A stretch of DNA of 47,053 bases from Gemmatimonadota bacterium (GTDB lineage: Bacteria > Gemmatimonadota > Gemmatimonadetes > Longimicrobiales > Gaopeijiaceae): positions 1 through 47,053 of the forward strand of contig JAJDXM010000012.1 in NCBI GenBank assembly GCA_022823225.1, read 5' to 3'. The translations under genes were made by a program, and so were the position numbers. This document shows positions 21,063 through 28,612 of this stretch, piece by piece. The notes beneath the pieces were generated by a model, which worked only from the letters and a program-made list of their open reading frames with translations, did not search any database and was not told where the DNA came from. Each line of letters starts with the position of its first letter. Positions within the stretch are counted from its first letter, which is position 1.

Positions 21063-22475
21063 ATGAACCCTCCCGAACCCACCACCCTCGGCGCCCTCAA
21101 GGCCACCGGCCATCGCTCCCGCTCGATCAAGGACGAACTCCGCGACAACCTGATCGCGAAGCTGGAGGCCGGCGAGACCCTCTTTCCGGGCATTCGGGGC
21201 TACGACGATTCGGTCGTGCCGCAACTCGTGAACGCCATCCTCGCCCGGCACGATTTCATCCTGCTGGGGCTGCGCGGCCAGGCGAAGTCGCGCATCCTGC
21301 GGCAGCTCGTCGACCTGCTCGACCCGCACATCCCGGTCATCGCGGGGAGCGAAGTGAACGACGACCCGCTCGCGCCGATCTCGAAGCACGGCCGCACCAT
21401 GATCGCCGAGCACGGCGACGACACGCCCGTCGAGTGGCTCGCGCGCGAGCAGCGCTACCTGGAGAAGCTCGCGACTCCCGACGTCACGATCGCGGACATC
21501 ATCGGGGACCTCGACCCGATCAAGGCCGCGCGGGGCGGCCACATCCTCTCCGACGAGCTCACCATCCATTACGGGATGCTCCCCCGCGCGAACCGGGGAA
21601 TCTTCGCGATGAACGAGCTGCCGGACCTGTCGCCGCGGATCCAGGTCGGGCTTTTCAACATCCTCGAAGAGGGCGATGTGCAGATCAAGGGCTACCCGGT
21701 CCGCCTCCGCCTCGACCTGCTGATCGCCTTCACCGCGAACCCTGAGGACTACACCGCGCGAGGCAAGATCGTGACCCCGCTAAGGGACCGGATCGCGGCC
21801 GAGGTGCGCACCCACTACCCGAAGGATGTCCGGACGGGGATGGAGATCACCGAACAGGAGGCGTGGACCGCGCGCAACGGTCGGCCGCTCCAGATCCCCG
21901 GTTTCGTGCGCGAGGTGGTGGAGCGGATGGCCCTCCTGGCGCGGATGGAGCAAAGGGTGGACCAGCGCAGCGGAGTCAGCCAGCGCATGCCGATCGCCGT
22001 GCTCGAGACGCTGGTGTCGAGCGCCGAGCAGCGCGCCATCCGCCAGGACGAGAACGAGGTCGTGCCGCGCATCGGCGACATCTACGCGTCGCTCCCCGCC
22101 GTGACCGGAAAGCTGGAGCTGGAGTACGAAGGGGAGCTCCAGGGTGCCGCACGGATCGCCCGCGAACTGGTGTCGGCCGCGGCCGGGATGACCTACGACG
22201 ACCGTGCCGGGGGCGCGGATGTCGAGCCGATCGTCGAGTACTTCGAGGGCGGCGGCGTGATGCAGGTCTCCGAGGACGCCGCCGCTTCGGCCTGCGTGAC
22301 CGGTTTCGGTCAGGTGCCCGGCCTGCTCGATCTCGCCGGATTGCTGGGGCTGGCGCCGGACGGCTCGTCGGACGGTCTCCGGGCCGCCGCCTGCGAGCTG
22401 ATCCTCGAGGGCCTGGTCGCCGACCGGAAGATCAGCCGGACGCGGGGCGGGGGCTACACCCGGGCCACTGCCTGA
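21063..22475 (+). CDS. ChlI/MoxR-like AAA+ ATPase
   Basis: A 470-aa AAA+ ATPase. The Walker A region reads LLGLRGQAKSRILRQL near residue 70, a GxxGxxKS form as in magnesium-chelatase ChlI and MoxR proteins. The acidic GGHILSDELTIHYGML segment and NELPDLSPRIQVGLFNILEEGDVQIKGY mark the AAA+ core. ANPEDYTARGKIVTPLRDRI covers the sensor region. A C-terminal helical domain follows. Such ATPases work with VWA-domain partners, and the VWA protein at 23685-24974 is the obvious partner. There is no good ribosome binding site before the ATG, and TAACTT lies 6 bases upstream, so the transcript may be leaderless. It overlaps mutY tail to tail by 22 bp. Confidence 0.85.
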   Translation: MNPPEPTTLGALKATGHRSRSIKDELRDNLIAKLEAGETLFPGIRGYDDSVVPQLVNAILARHDFILLGLRGQAKSRILRQLVDLLDPHIPVIAGSEVNDDPLAPISKHGRTMIAEHGDDTPVEWLAREQRYLEKLATPDVTIADIIGDLDPIKAARGGHILSDELTIHYGMLPRANRGIFAMNELPDLSPRIQVGLFNILEEGDVQIKGYPVRLRLDLLIAFTANPEDYTARGKIVTPLRDRIAAEVRTHYPKDVRTGMEITEQEAWTARNGRPLQIPGFVREVVERMALLARMEQRVDQRSGVSQRMPIAVLETLVSSAEQRAIRQDENEVVPRIGDIYASLPAVTGKLELEYEGELQGAARIARELVSAAAGMTYDDRAGGADVEPIVEYFEGGGVMQVSEDAAASACVTGFGQVPGLLDLAGLLGLAPDGSSDGLRAAACELILEGLVADRKISRTRGGGYTRATA

Positions 22476-23686
22476 CGGCGGTCGGGCCCCGCTCCGACGC
22501 TGCCCGGCCTGCGCGCAATCCACTCCTGGAGCAGCGTCCCGATCTTTTGCTGAGCGACCGGGAGCGCCCACTCGCCGAGGCGCGTGTGGTGGACCCAGGC
22601 GGCGGGCGGAGAGCCGGTGCCGGACGGCGTTTGCGGCCCGCCGGACGGCGTTTGCGGCCCGCCGGGCAGCGTTTTCGGCCCGCCGGGCAGCGTCTTCGGC
22701 CCGCCGGGCAGAATGATGGGGTAATAGGTTGCGCGAAGGTGGGTGAAGGCGTGGCGGACCGGGGGGAGGGGGTCCCCGGGGGCGTGGGCGCTCGCATGCT
22801 CCGATGCGACACCTCGGGCCGCCGCCACGATCGCTTCGCCGGCGGGCCGGGCCGCCGCCCCCCCCGCCCCCCCCGCCCCCAGCCGCACGGCGGGAAACTC
22901 CCACATGTTCGCGAGCAGTCCCTGCGGCGGCCGCCTCACCAGCAGCGTGCGCCCGGCGGCGTCCACGAGCACGGCCGTCGCGTACTCCACCCGCGGGACC
23001 GGTCGCCGCGTGCGCGGCGCGGGGCGTTCCTCGACCGTGCCCGCCGCTCGCGCGCGGCACCACCGCGCCACCGGGCACTCGCCGCAGCGGGGCGCCCGCG
23101 GGGTGCACAGGGTCGCGCCGAGCTCCATCATCGCCTCGTTGAAGTCTCCGGGACGCGCGGGGTCGAGGAGTCGCGCGGCTTCGCGGCGGAGCTGCGCCGG
23201 CGACGGCGCGGCGATGTCGAGAAGGCGCGCGAGGACGCGGCGGGTGTTGCCGTCCACCGCCGGGACGGCAATACCGAAGGCGATGCTGGCCACCGCCCCG
23301 GCCGTGTAGTCACCGACGCCGGGCAGGGCCCTGAGGGCGGCGGGGTCGGGGGGGAGGTGGCCGCCGAAGCGATCGCGCACCGTCCGCGCGGTGTGGTGGA
23401 GGTTGCGGGCGCGGGCGTAGTACCCCAGACCCTTCCATTCCCGGAGCACTTCGTCTTCGGTCGCGCCTGCCAGCGATTCCCAGTCCGGGAACCTCCGCAG
23501 CCATCGTTCGTAGTAGGGAACAACCGTCTCTGCCCGCGTCTGCTGCAGCATGAACTCCGACACCATCACCCGGTACGGGGTCCGCCCAGCGCGCCATGGC
23601 AGCGCCCGCCGCCCGCCGTCGTAGTGCGCCAGCAACGCCCGCCGAAAGCTGGCGGCCTCCGCGGGCTCGCCGATAGTGTTCATCAT
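22454..23686 (-). CDS. mutY: A/G-specific adenine DNA glycosylase MutY
   Basis: A 410-aa MutY, which removes adenine paired with 8-oxoguanine. The catalytic region includes PWRAGRTPYRVMVSEFMLQQTRAETVVPYYERWLRRFP, HhH motif LPGVGDYTAGAVASIAFG and DGNTRRVLARLL. The 4Fe-4S cluster cysteines are in CTPRAPRCGECPVARWC. A NUDIX-like C-terminal domain follows, into which a 7-residue repeat is inserted (LPGGPKT-type, see the repeat at 22622). Two ATGs (23686, 23683) are both possible, with AGGTGG upstream. The gene is nested antisense between the AAA+ and VWA genes, overlapping both. Confidence 0.93.
   Translation of the reverse strand: MMNTIGEPAEAASFRRALLAHYDGGRRALPWRAGRTPYRVMVSEFMLQQTRAETVVPYYERWLRRFPDWESLAGATEDEVLREWKGLGYYARARNLHHTARTVRDRFGGHLPPDPAALRALPGVGDYTAGAVASIAFGIAVPAVDGNTRRVLARLLDIAAPSPAQLRREAARLLDPARPGDFNEAMMELGATLCTPRAPRCGECPVARWCRARAAGTVEERPAPRTRRPVPRVEYATAVLVDAAGRTLLVRRPPQGLLANMWEFPAVRLGAGGAGGAAARPAGEAIVAAARGVASEHASAHAPGDPLPPVRHAFTHLRATYYPIILPGGPKTLPGGPKTLPGGPQTPSGGPQTPSGTGSPPAAWVHHTRLGEWALPVAQQKIGTLLQEWIARRPGSVGAGPDRRQAVARV
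22622..22705. repeat. 21-bp in-frame tandem repeat inside mutY
   Basis: Four units of 21 bp occur at 22622, 22643, 22664 and 22685. The first two are identical (GGACGGCGTTTGCGGCCCGC plus C) and the last two differ from each other by one base. A partial fifth unit follows. Each unit encodes seven residues of MutY (GGPKTLP or GGPQTPS types), so the frame is kept when copies are gained or lost. It falls in the NUDIX-like domain between two predicted strands. Confidence 0.85.
22858..22880 (-). other. Possible G-quadruplex in the mutY coding strand
   Basis: The plus strand carries C-runs of 8, 8 and 5 separated by single G bases. The minus (coding) strand therefore has G5-C-G8-C-G8, enough for a four-tract quadruplex with short loops. 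It encodes a glycine/alanine linker just before the NUDIX-like domain. Long homopolymers of this kind are also prone to slippage. Confidence 0.4.
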
Positions 23687-24974
23687 GCGCTTCACCACCT
23701 ACACGAAATACAGGAAGGGCTGGCTCGACGCCCTCAATCTTCAGGCCCTCATGGAGATGCTGTCGGAGTTTCTCCTGGACGGCGGCTTCGCGGGCGGGCC
23801 GCACTTCCATCCCTACTGGGGCTGGTCCGGACTTGAGGATACGTCTTCGCTCGACGCGTTGAAACAGGCGCTGCTGCGCGCGCTCATCGAGAGCGGCCAA
23901 CTCACCCCGGAGATGATCGAGGAGCTGCGGGGCGAGGGCCCGGGCAATCCCGAGGTCCAGCAGGAGATCGCCGACCTCCTCGACGAGATCGTCAACAAGA
24001 TGGTCGAGGAGGGCTACATCACCCTCGACGGCAAGCCGTCCGGCATGGGCGGCGCCACCGGCGAGGTCGACGGCGGCGGCCAGGTCGACGACGCCCGCAA
24101 GGCCGCGAGCCATGTGCACTTCAACCTCACCCGGCAGGGGTTGGACTTTCTGGGGTACCGGGCGCTCAGGAATCTTCTTGGTTCGCTGGGCCGCTCCAGC
24201 ATCGGGGCTCACGAGACCAGCGTGCAGGCGACCGGGGTGGAGGCCGACGCCGGCAGCAAGGCCTACGAATTCGGCGACACCCTCAACCTGGACATCCCCG
24301 AGACGCTGAAGAACGCGATCGCGCGCGACGGGCTTCAGGTCCCCATCGACCTCGACTACAAGGACCTGATGGTCCACCAGACCGACTACCGTTCGTCGTG
24401 CGCGACCGTCCTCATGCTGGACATCTCGCACTCGATGGTGCTCTACGGCGAGGACCGCTTCTCGCCGGCCAAGAAGGTTGCCCTGGCGCTCTCGCACCTG
24501 ATCCACACCGAGTTTCCCGGCGATTCGCTGCGCGTCGTCACCTTCGGCGACCGTGCCGAGGAGATCCCGCTGGCCCGGCTCGCCAGGGCCCAGGTCGGCC
24601 CTTTCCACACCAACACCGCCGAGGGCCTGGAGGTCGCCCGCCGGCTGCTGAGGGCGCAGAAGAAGGACATGCGCCAGATCATCATGATCACCGACGGCAA
24701 GCCGAGCGCGATCACTCTGCAGGGAGGCCGGATCTACAAGAATTCGGCCGGGCTGGACCGAAAAATTCTGCGCGCGACCTACCGGGAAGCGTCGGCCTGC
24801 CGCAGGGCAGGGATCCCGATCAACGTCTTCATGCTCGCCAACGATCCCTATCTGGTGCGTTTTGTTCGGCAGATCACGAAGATTGCGCGCGGCAAGGCGT
24901 ATTTCACCTCGACGATGACCCTCGGGCAGTACATCATGCTGGACTTTCTGAAGCGGAAGCGGCGCGCGGCCTGA
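23685..24974 (+). CDS. VWA-domain protein, partner of the AAA+ ATPase
   Basis: A 429-aa protein with a C-terminal von Willebrand factor A domain (about residues 235-425). The MIDAS motif DxSxS is seen as LMLDISHSM, followed by FHTNTAEGLEVARRLL and IIMITDGKPSAI. The N-terminal half is mixed helical and acidic, with RGEGPGNPEVQQEIADLLDEIVNKM. It resembles CoxE/YehP-type proteins that pair with MoxR/ChlI-like ATPases; the cognate ATPase ends 1.2 kb upstream at 22475. The ATG at 23685 has no ribosome binding site and overlaps the mutY start codons on the other strand. A GTG at 23676 is an alternative. Ends just before a convergent gene. Confidence 0.85.
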   Translation: MRFTTYTKYRKGWLDALNLQALMEMLSEFLLDGGFAGGPHFHPYWGWSGLEDTSSLDALKQALLRALIESGQLTPEMIEELRGEGPGNPEVQQEIADLLDEIVNKMVEEGYITLDGKPSGMGGATGEVDGGGQVDDARKAASHVHFNLTRQGLDFLGYRALRNLLGSLGRSSIGAHETSVQATGVEADAGSKAYEFGDTLNLDIPETLKNAIARDGLQVPIDLDYKDLMVHQTDYRSSCATVLMLDISHSMVLYGEDRFSPAKKVALALSHLIHTEFPGDSLRVVTFGDRAEEIPLARLARAQVGPFHTNTAEGLEVARRLLRAQKKDMRQIIMITDGKPSAITLQGGRIYKNSAGLDRKILRATYREASACRRAGIPINVFMLANDPYLVRFVRQITKIARGKAYFTSTMTLGQYIMLDFLKRKRRAA

Positions 24975-24987
24975 GCCTCGTCCGCTC

Positions 24988-26328
24988 TTACGCGACCCCC
25001 TCGAACGCCTCCGGATTGACCGCCGCGGCCCGCTGCGCCCGCAACTCCGGCATCACGCCGCGACGGGCCTGGTACACCAGGAAGAGTCCCTCGACCGCCA
25101 GGCCGAAGACGGCCAGGCCAACGCCCAGCACCGCTCCGCCGACCGCGGCGCCCTGTAGCAAAAGGGCGGCGGCGACGATGCTCACCACGCGCCACACCGC
25201 GCCGATCCCCACAAAGACCGGCTTTCCGGAACGGACGAAAAGCCCCTGGTAGTATTGCCGCAGCCCGTAGAGGAGCGGGTAGGCGGCGGCGATCGGAAGC
25301 GCGGGGCCGGCGATCCCCAGCAGCCCGGACTCCAGCGCGAAGAGAAAGCGCAGGATCGGTTCGCGCAGGGCGGGGAGCGACAGGAGGAGGAGCAGTCCCA
25401 TCATGGAGAAGGCCACGATCCCGCCCCATGCCCGGACGCGGCGGTGCGTCTCCGAACACTTCACCAGCGCGATGCTCGCGTGCTGCATCTGGCCGACCGG
25501 CGCGGCGATGAACCAGGCGACAGCCTCTACCACGGCGAAGGCGGCGATCGCGCGGTCCGGGTCCGCGGTGCGTGCCAGCACGGCCGTGATGATCAGCGGC
25601 GTCGCCCACCAAAGCAGCACGTTGAGCATCAGGGGCGCCGAGAAACGGGCGACATTCTCGCTGTCGAGCTCGCAGTCGTCGCGCTCCAGCTGCAGCCCCG
25701 GCGTGCGCGCCCACATGACCACCGCCATCTCCACGACCATGCCGGCGGTGAACGCCGCCGCCCCGAGCCAGGCGCCCCCACCCGTCGCGAGCAGGCTGAA
25801 GGCGACGATCGCCAGGATCGCGGTCCTGCCGCCGGTGGCCCCCGCGATGGGAACGGTTCGGTGGCCGGCCACCAGCCGCCCCTGGTGGGCTGCGCGAACG
25901 GCGGTCAGGAAGGGCACGGGCCAAAGCCACTGCATGGCCCGAAGCGACTCGCTCAGAACGTCCGGGCTCACGCCGATGAGGCGGGCGAAGAGGAGGTCGC
26001 CGGCCGCGGTGTACGCGATCAGCGCCCCGAACAGGGACAGAACCGCCCCCGTCAGGTAGGCGAAGCGGGTGACCGGCGAGAACGAGCCGCCGCCCAGAAG
26101 GCGCGCCGCGGCCACCTGCTGCACCACGAGCAGCGGGGCGTAGAGCACGCCGCAGACCGCGAAGGCTGCCTGGTAGCCGGCCAGCGCGGCCACGGGATCG
26201 ACGGAGCGCGCGAGGGCTGCAGCCAGGATCGGATTGGTGGCGGTGAGAAGGAGGCTGGTCGCCGCCAGCGGCGTGTAGAAGCGGGCGAACCCTCCCGCCG
26301 TGATGAGCGACTCGCCAGCCTTCAGCAT
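24988..26328 (-). CDS. MATE/MOP-superfamily-like membrane transporter
   Basis: A 446-aa integral membrane protein with about twelve hydrophobic segments, starting near residue 20 (SLLLTATNPILAAALARSV) and ending near 425. The pattern, with a repeated half-molecule and an internal NPILAAALA-type early helix, suggests the MOP flippase/MATE exporter superfamily, possibly the ANKH-like branch. The substrate cannot be told from sequence. The start overlaps the end of the Trm112-like gene by 7 bp, so the two are likely co-transcribed. Converges with the VWA gene with a 13-bp gap, so there is little room for a terminator. Confidence 0.7.
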   Translation of the reverse strand: MLKAGESLITAGGFARFYTPLAATSLLLTATNPILAAALARSVDPVAALAGYQAAFAVCGVLYAPLLVVQQVAAARLLGGGSFSPVTRFAYLTGAVLSLFGALIAYTAAGDLLFARLIGVSPDVLSESLRAMQWLWPVPFLTAVRAAHQGRLVAGHRTVPIAGATGGRTAILAIVAFSLLATGGGAWLGAAAFTAGMVVEMAVVMWARTPGLQLERDDCELDSENVARFSAPLMLNVLLWWATPLIITAVLARTADPDRAIAAFAVVEAVAWFIAAPVGQMQHASIALVKCSETHRRVRAWGGIVAFSMMGLLLLLSLPALREPILRFLFALESGLLGIAGPALPIAAAYPLLYGLRQYYQGLFVRSGKPVFVGIGAVWRVVSIVAAALLLQGAAVGGAVLGVGLAVFGLAVEGLFLVYQARRGVMPELRAQRAAAVNPEAFEGVA

Positions 26329-26582
26329 AGTTGCGACAGGTCGATCGATTCGTCGATGAGCATGATGGGAATCCCATCCCGCACCGGGTAGAGGATGCGG
26401 CCGTCCTCGCGCAACAGTCCGTGGGTGACCGAATCGCCTATCTTCTCGCCCCCCAGAGTCACGGCCGTGCCGTCCGCGATCGCGGCGTTCAGGCGCTCCA
26501 GCACTTCAGCGCCCGCAAAAGCGACGGGCTGCCTGCTCTCGGGACAGACCAGAATCTCGAGGAGTTGCGGGTCGATGGTCAC
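26322..26582 (-). CDS. Trm112-like protein
   Basis: An 86-aa protein of the Trm112 family: LLEILVCPESRQPVAF at the start and GRILYPVRDGIPIMLIDES at the end, both strong landmarks. In eukaryotes and some bacteria Trm112 proteins activate methyltransferases. Only one cysteine of the usual N-terminal CP-x2-C pair is present (CPES), as in many bacterial members, so a zinc site is doubtful. The GTG at 26582 has GAGG 6 bases upstream. It leads a two-gene unit with the transporter downstream. Confidence 0.85.
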   Translation of the reverse strand: MTIDPQLLEILVCPESRQPVAFAGAEVLERLNAAIADGTAVTLGGEKIGDSVTHGLLREDGRILYPVRDGIPIMLIDESIDLSQLC

Positions 26583-26695
26583 GGTGGCCTCATGGGTGCG
26601 GGGTCGCGAGGCGGGCCGCGCGATGCGATTTCGGGCTCCCCACCTCGGACACTAAACTATGGAAGCGCCCCAACGCACGCGAAAGCACGAGGGAG

Positions 26696-27238
26696 ATGAA
26701 GAGCATTCGCTGTCCGCGGATTGTCCCCGCACGATCGCTGGCCCCGCCAGCGTGCCTCGCCGTTCTTCTCCTGACCGCGTGTGGCTCCGGGGCCGGGCCG
26801 ATCGTCCGGAGCGTGCCGGCGGGTGCCGCGGCCGGCGCACTTCCCGTCCGGCTGCCCGCCCCCGGCATGGCGTGGGTCATCTTCGGCCCGGACACCGTCC
26901 ATGCGGAGGTCTCCGCCACGCCGGCCGCGCGCGAGCGGGGTCTCATGGGCCGCAATTCCATACCGGACGGGACAGGCATGCTCTTCGTGTTTCCGGAGCG
27001 CGAGGAGCGCCTTGTCTGGATGAAGGACACGAACATCGCCCTCGACATGGCGGTCTTCGACGAGCGCAACCGCGTGGTCGCCATCAAGCCGCTTGAGCCG
27101 CTCGACGAGTCGCTCACCGAATCCGACGTGCCGACATCGCTTCTGCTCGAAGTGCGGCAGGGGTGGTTTGCGGAGCGCGGGATCGCGGAGGGGGCGGTGG
27201 CGAAGGTGGTATTCCGGCCGGGGCTGAAGATCAGCTGA
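26696..27238 (+). CDS. DUF192 lipoprotein
   Basis: A 180-aa protein. The first 30 residues form a signal ending in a lipobox (AVLLLTAC). After an alanine/glycine/proline linker comes the DUF192 domain: VHAEVSATPAARERGLMGR, GMLFVFPEREERLVWMKDT, LDMAVFDERNRVVAI and a C-terminal segment. RGLMGR and the WMKDT box are the family hallmarks. The function of DUF192 is not established; it is a small beta-barrel fold. The ribosome binding site GAGGGAG abuts the ATG closely. A possible -10 box (TAAACT, 26653-26658) lies upstream. Confidence 0.88.
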   Translation: MKSIRCPRIVPARSLAPPACLAVLLLTACGSGAGPIVRSVPAGAAAGALPVRLPAPGMAWVIFGPDTVHAEVSATPAARERGLMGRNSIPDGTGMLFVFPEREERLVWMKDTNIALDMAVFDERNRVVAIKPLEPLDESLTESDVPTSLLLEVRQGWFAERGIAEGAVAKVVFRPGLKIS

Positions 27239-27257
27239 GGGAGGTAGGCGCCCGGGA

Positions 27258-27290
27258 CCAGGCGTCCGGCGGCCCCAGGCGTCCGGCGGC
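27258..27290. repeat. 16-bp direct repeat in an intergenic region
   Basis: CCAGGCGTCCGGCGGC occurs at 27258-27273 and again at 27275-27290, one base apart. It lies in the 201-bp gap between the DUF192 gene and the convergent aminotransferase gene. Nothing protein-coding is apparent here. Confidence 0.7.
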
Positions 27291-27328
27291 TGCCAGGCAT
27301 GGGGTGTTGTCCGGAAGGCCGTCCGAGA

Positions 27329-27388
27329 AAATCTTCCCGATCGGGAATAAAACGCCCGGTCGGCTTGCGAAATCTTCCCGATCGGGAA
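27329..27388. repeat. Pair of 14-bp palindromes in a 19-bp direct repeat
   Basis: AAATCTTCCCGATCGGGAA occurs at 27329-27347 and 27370-27388. Each ends in a perfect 14-bp palindrome TTCCCGATCGGGAA (27334-27347, 27375-27388), with centres 41 bp apart. The second is followed by A-rich sequence, so read on the minus strand it resembles a short terminator hairpin preceded by T. The convergent position between gene ends suits a bidirectional terminator. The conserved 19-bp unit and the near four-turn spacing would also suit a repressor. No promoter is expected here. Confidence 0.75.
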
Positions 27389-27439
27389 AAATTCGCCGGA
27401 CGGGCTACGGACATGCCCCACGGTGTGTCCACCGCCGTC

Positions 27440-28612
27440 TCAACGTGACATCAGCGCGGTCTCGAACGCGGCCACCAACGCTTCCATATCGTCCCTGGTG
27501 TTGTAGACGTTCGGCGAAACGCGCACGCTCGCGCCCCGGAACGACACGCCCACGCGCCGCCGGGCCAGACAGGCCTTCAGGCGCTCCAGGTCGGTCCCGG
27601 GCGGGAGACCGAGGCCGAAGAGGTGGGGGCAGCGCCAGCGGGGGTCCTCCACCCGCAGACCAAGTTCCCGCAGGCGCACGAAGACGCCCGCGGTCAGGGC
27701 GGCGCAATAGCCGGAAATCCGTTCCGGCCGCCACTCCAGGACCAGGTCCAGCGACGCGGAGAGCGCCGGGATCAGAGCGAAGTTGCTGCGCTGCCCGACA
27801 TCGAATCGAAGCGCGCCCGGCTGGTATTCGTCCACGTAGTCGACCAGCCCCGCGAAGTCCTCCGAGCCCCGGCGCCCGATCCAGGTCTCCTCCAGCGGGA
27901 TCCCGTCCAGGTAGCGGTCGCCGAACCACGCCAGCGACAGCGAGTACGGGCCGAGCAGCCACTTGTACCCGGCCACGATCAGGGCGTCGGGAGCCAGCGC
28001 GGCAACATCCAACGGCGCGGCGCCAACGGTCTGGGTGCCGTCCAGGATGAGCGCGGCGCCAACCTCATGGGTGCGCGCACGCACGGCTTCCACATCGAAG
28101 CGGGTCCCGTCGGTCCAGTGCACGGTCCCCATCGCGACCGCCACGGTGCCGCCGTCGACCCGTTCGAGTATGCGGTCGGTCCAGCCTTCGCCGCGGCCCC
28201 CCTCGCCCGGCGGCCCGACCACGCGCAACTCGCCCCCCTCTTCGGCGACCAGGCGCCGCCACGGGTACACATTCCCCGGGAACTGTTCATGCACGATCAC
28301 GACATTGCTCCCCGGCCCGGCGCGGGTGTTGCGCGTGATCGTCGACACCGCATACGACACCGACGGAACCGTCGCGATCCGGTTCGGCTCGGCCTCCCCG
28401 ATCAGGCGCGCAAACTTCGCGCGCAGCTCGTCGGCGGGCGCGAAGAAGTCCTCCGGCGAGATCGCCTGCGGGAAGCGCTTGGCCCGCAGTCCCGCGATTC
28501 CCGCCCGCTCGGCCGCCAGCGGCAGCGGCCCCATGTACGCGCAGTTCAGGTAGTGGAAGTCCTCCGGGAGCGAGAAGTGGTGGCGCTGGCAGGCGAGTGG
28601 GGCGCCAGTCAC
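27440..28612 (-). CDS. Class V PLP-dependent enzyme (isopenicillin-N-epimerase/cysteine desulfurase-like)
   Basis: A 390-aa protein of the aminotransferase class V fold. The PLP-binding lysine is in VAGYKWLLGPYSLS near residue 218. HEQFPGNVYPWRRL and LILDGTQTVGAAPLDV mark the cofactor and substrate-side regions. The C-terminal CLARRRVGVSFRGASVRVSPNVYNTRDDME is typical of the family. Substrate unknown. It starts with GTG inside the stop of the TAXI binding protein (GTGA overlap) and is probably the last gene of the TRAP operon. It might handle the imported compound, but that is inference from context. Ends before the paired palindromes. Confidence 0.85.
   Translation of the reverse strand: MTGAPLACQRHHFSLPEDFHYLNCAYMGPLPLAAERAGIAGLRAKRFPQAISPEDFFAPADELRAKFARLIGEAEPNRIATVPSVSYAVSTITRNTRAGPGSNVVIVHEQFPGNVYPWRRLVAEEGGELRVVGPPGEGGRGEGWTDRILERVDGGTVAVAMGTVHWTDGTRFDVEAVRARTHEVGAALILDGTQTVGAAPLDVAALAPDALIVAGYKWLLGPYSLSLAWFGDRYLDGIPLEETWIGRRGSEDFAGLVDYVDEYQPGALRFDVGQRSNFALIPALSASLDLVLEWRPERISGYCAALTAGVFVRLRELGLRVEDPRWRCPHLFGLGLPPGTDLERLKACLARRRVGVSFRGASVRVSPNVYNTRDDMEALVAAFETALMSR

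Noticed and set aside
22622-22705. Repeat as CRISPR or noncoding repeat
   Set aside because: Units are contiguous, of 21 bp and in frame with mutY, so they are a coding tandem repeat.
21063-24974. Magnesium chelatase of chlorophyll synthesis (bchI/bchD)
   Set aside because: The ATPase and VWA proteins belong to the same broad superfamily, but no BchH, photosynthesis or tetrapyrrole gene is present and the VWA protein lacks the AAA-like half of BchD.
27440-28612. Naming the class V enzyme as a cysteine desulfurase (IscS/SufS)
   Set aside because: No iron-sulfur assembly genes are near and the catalytic cysteine loop of SufS is not seen; only the fold family can be supported.
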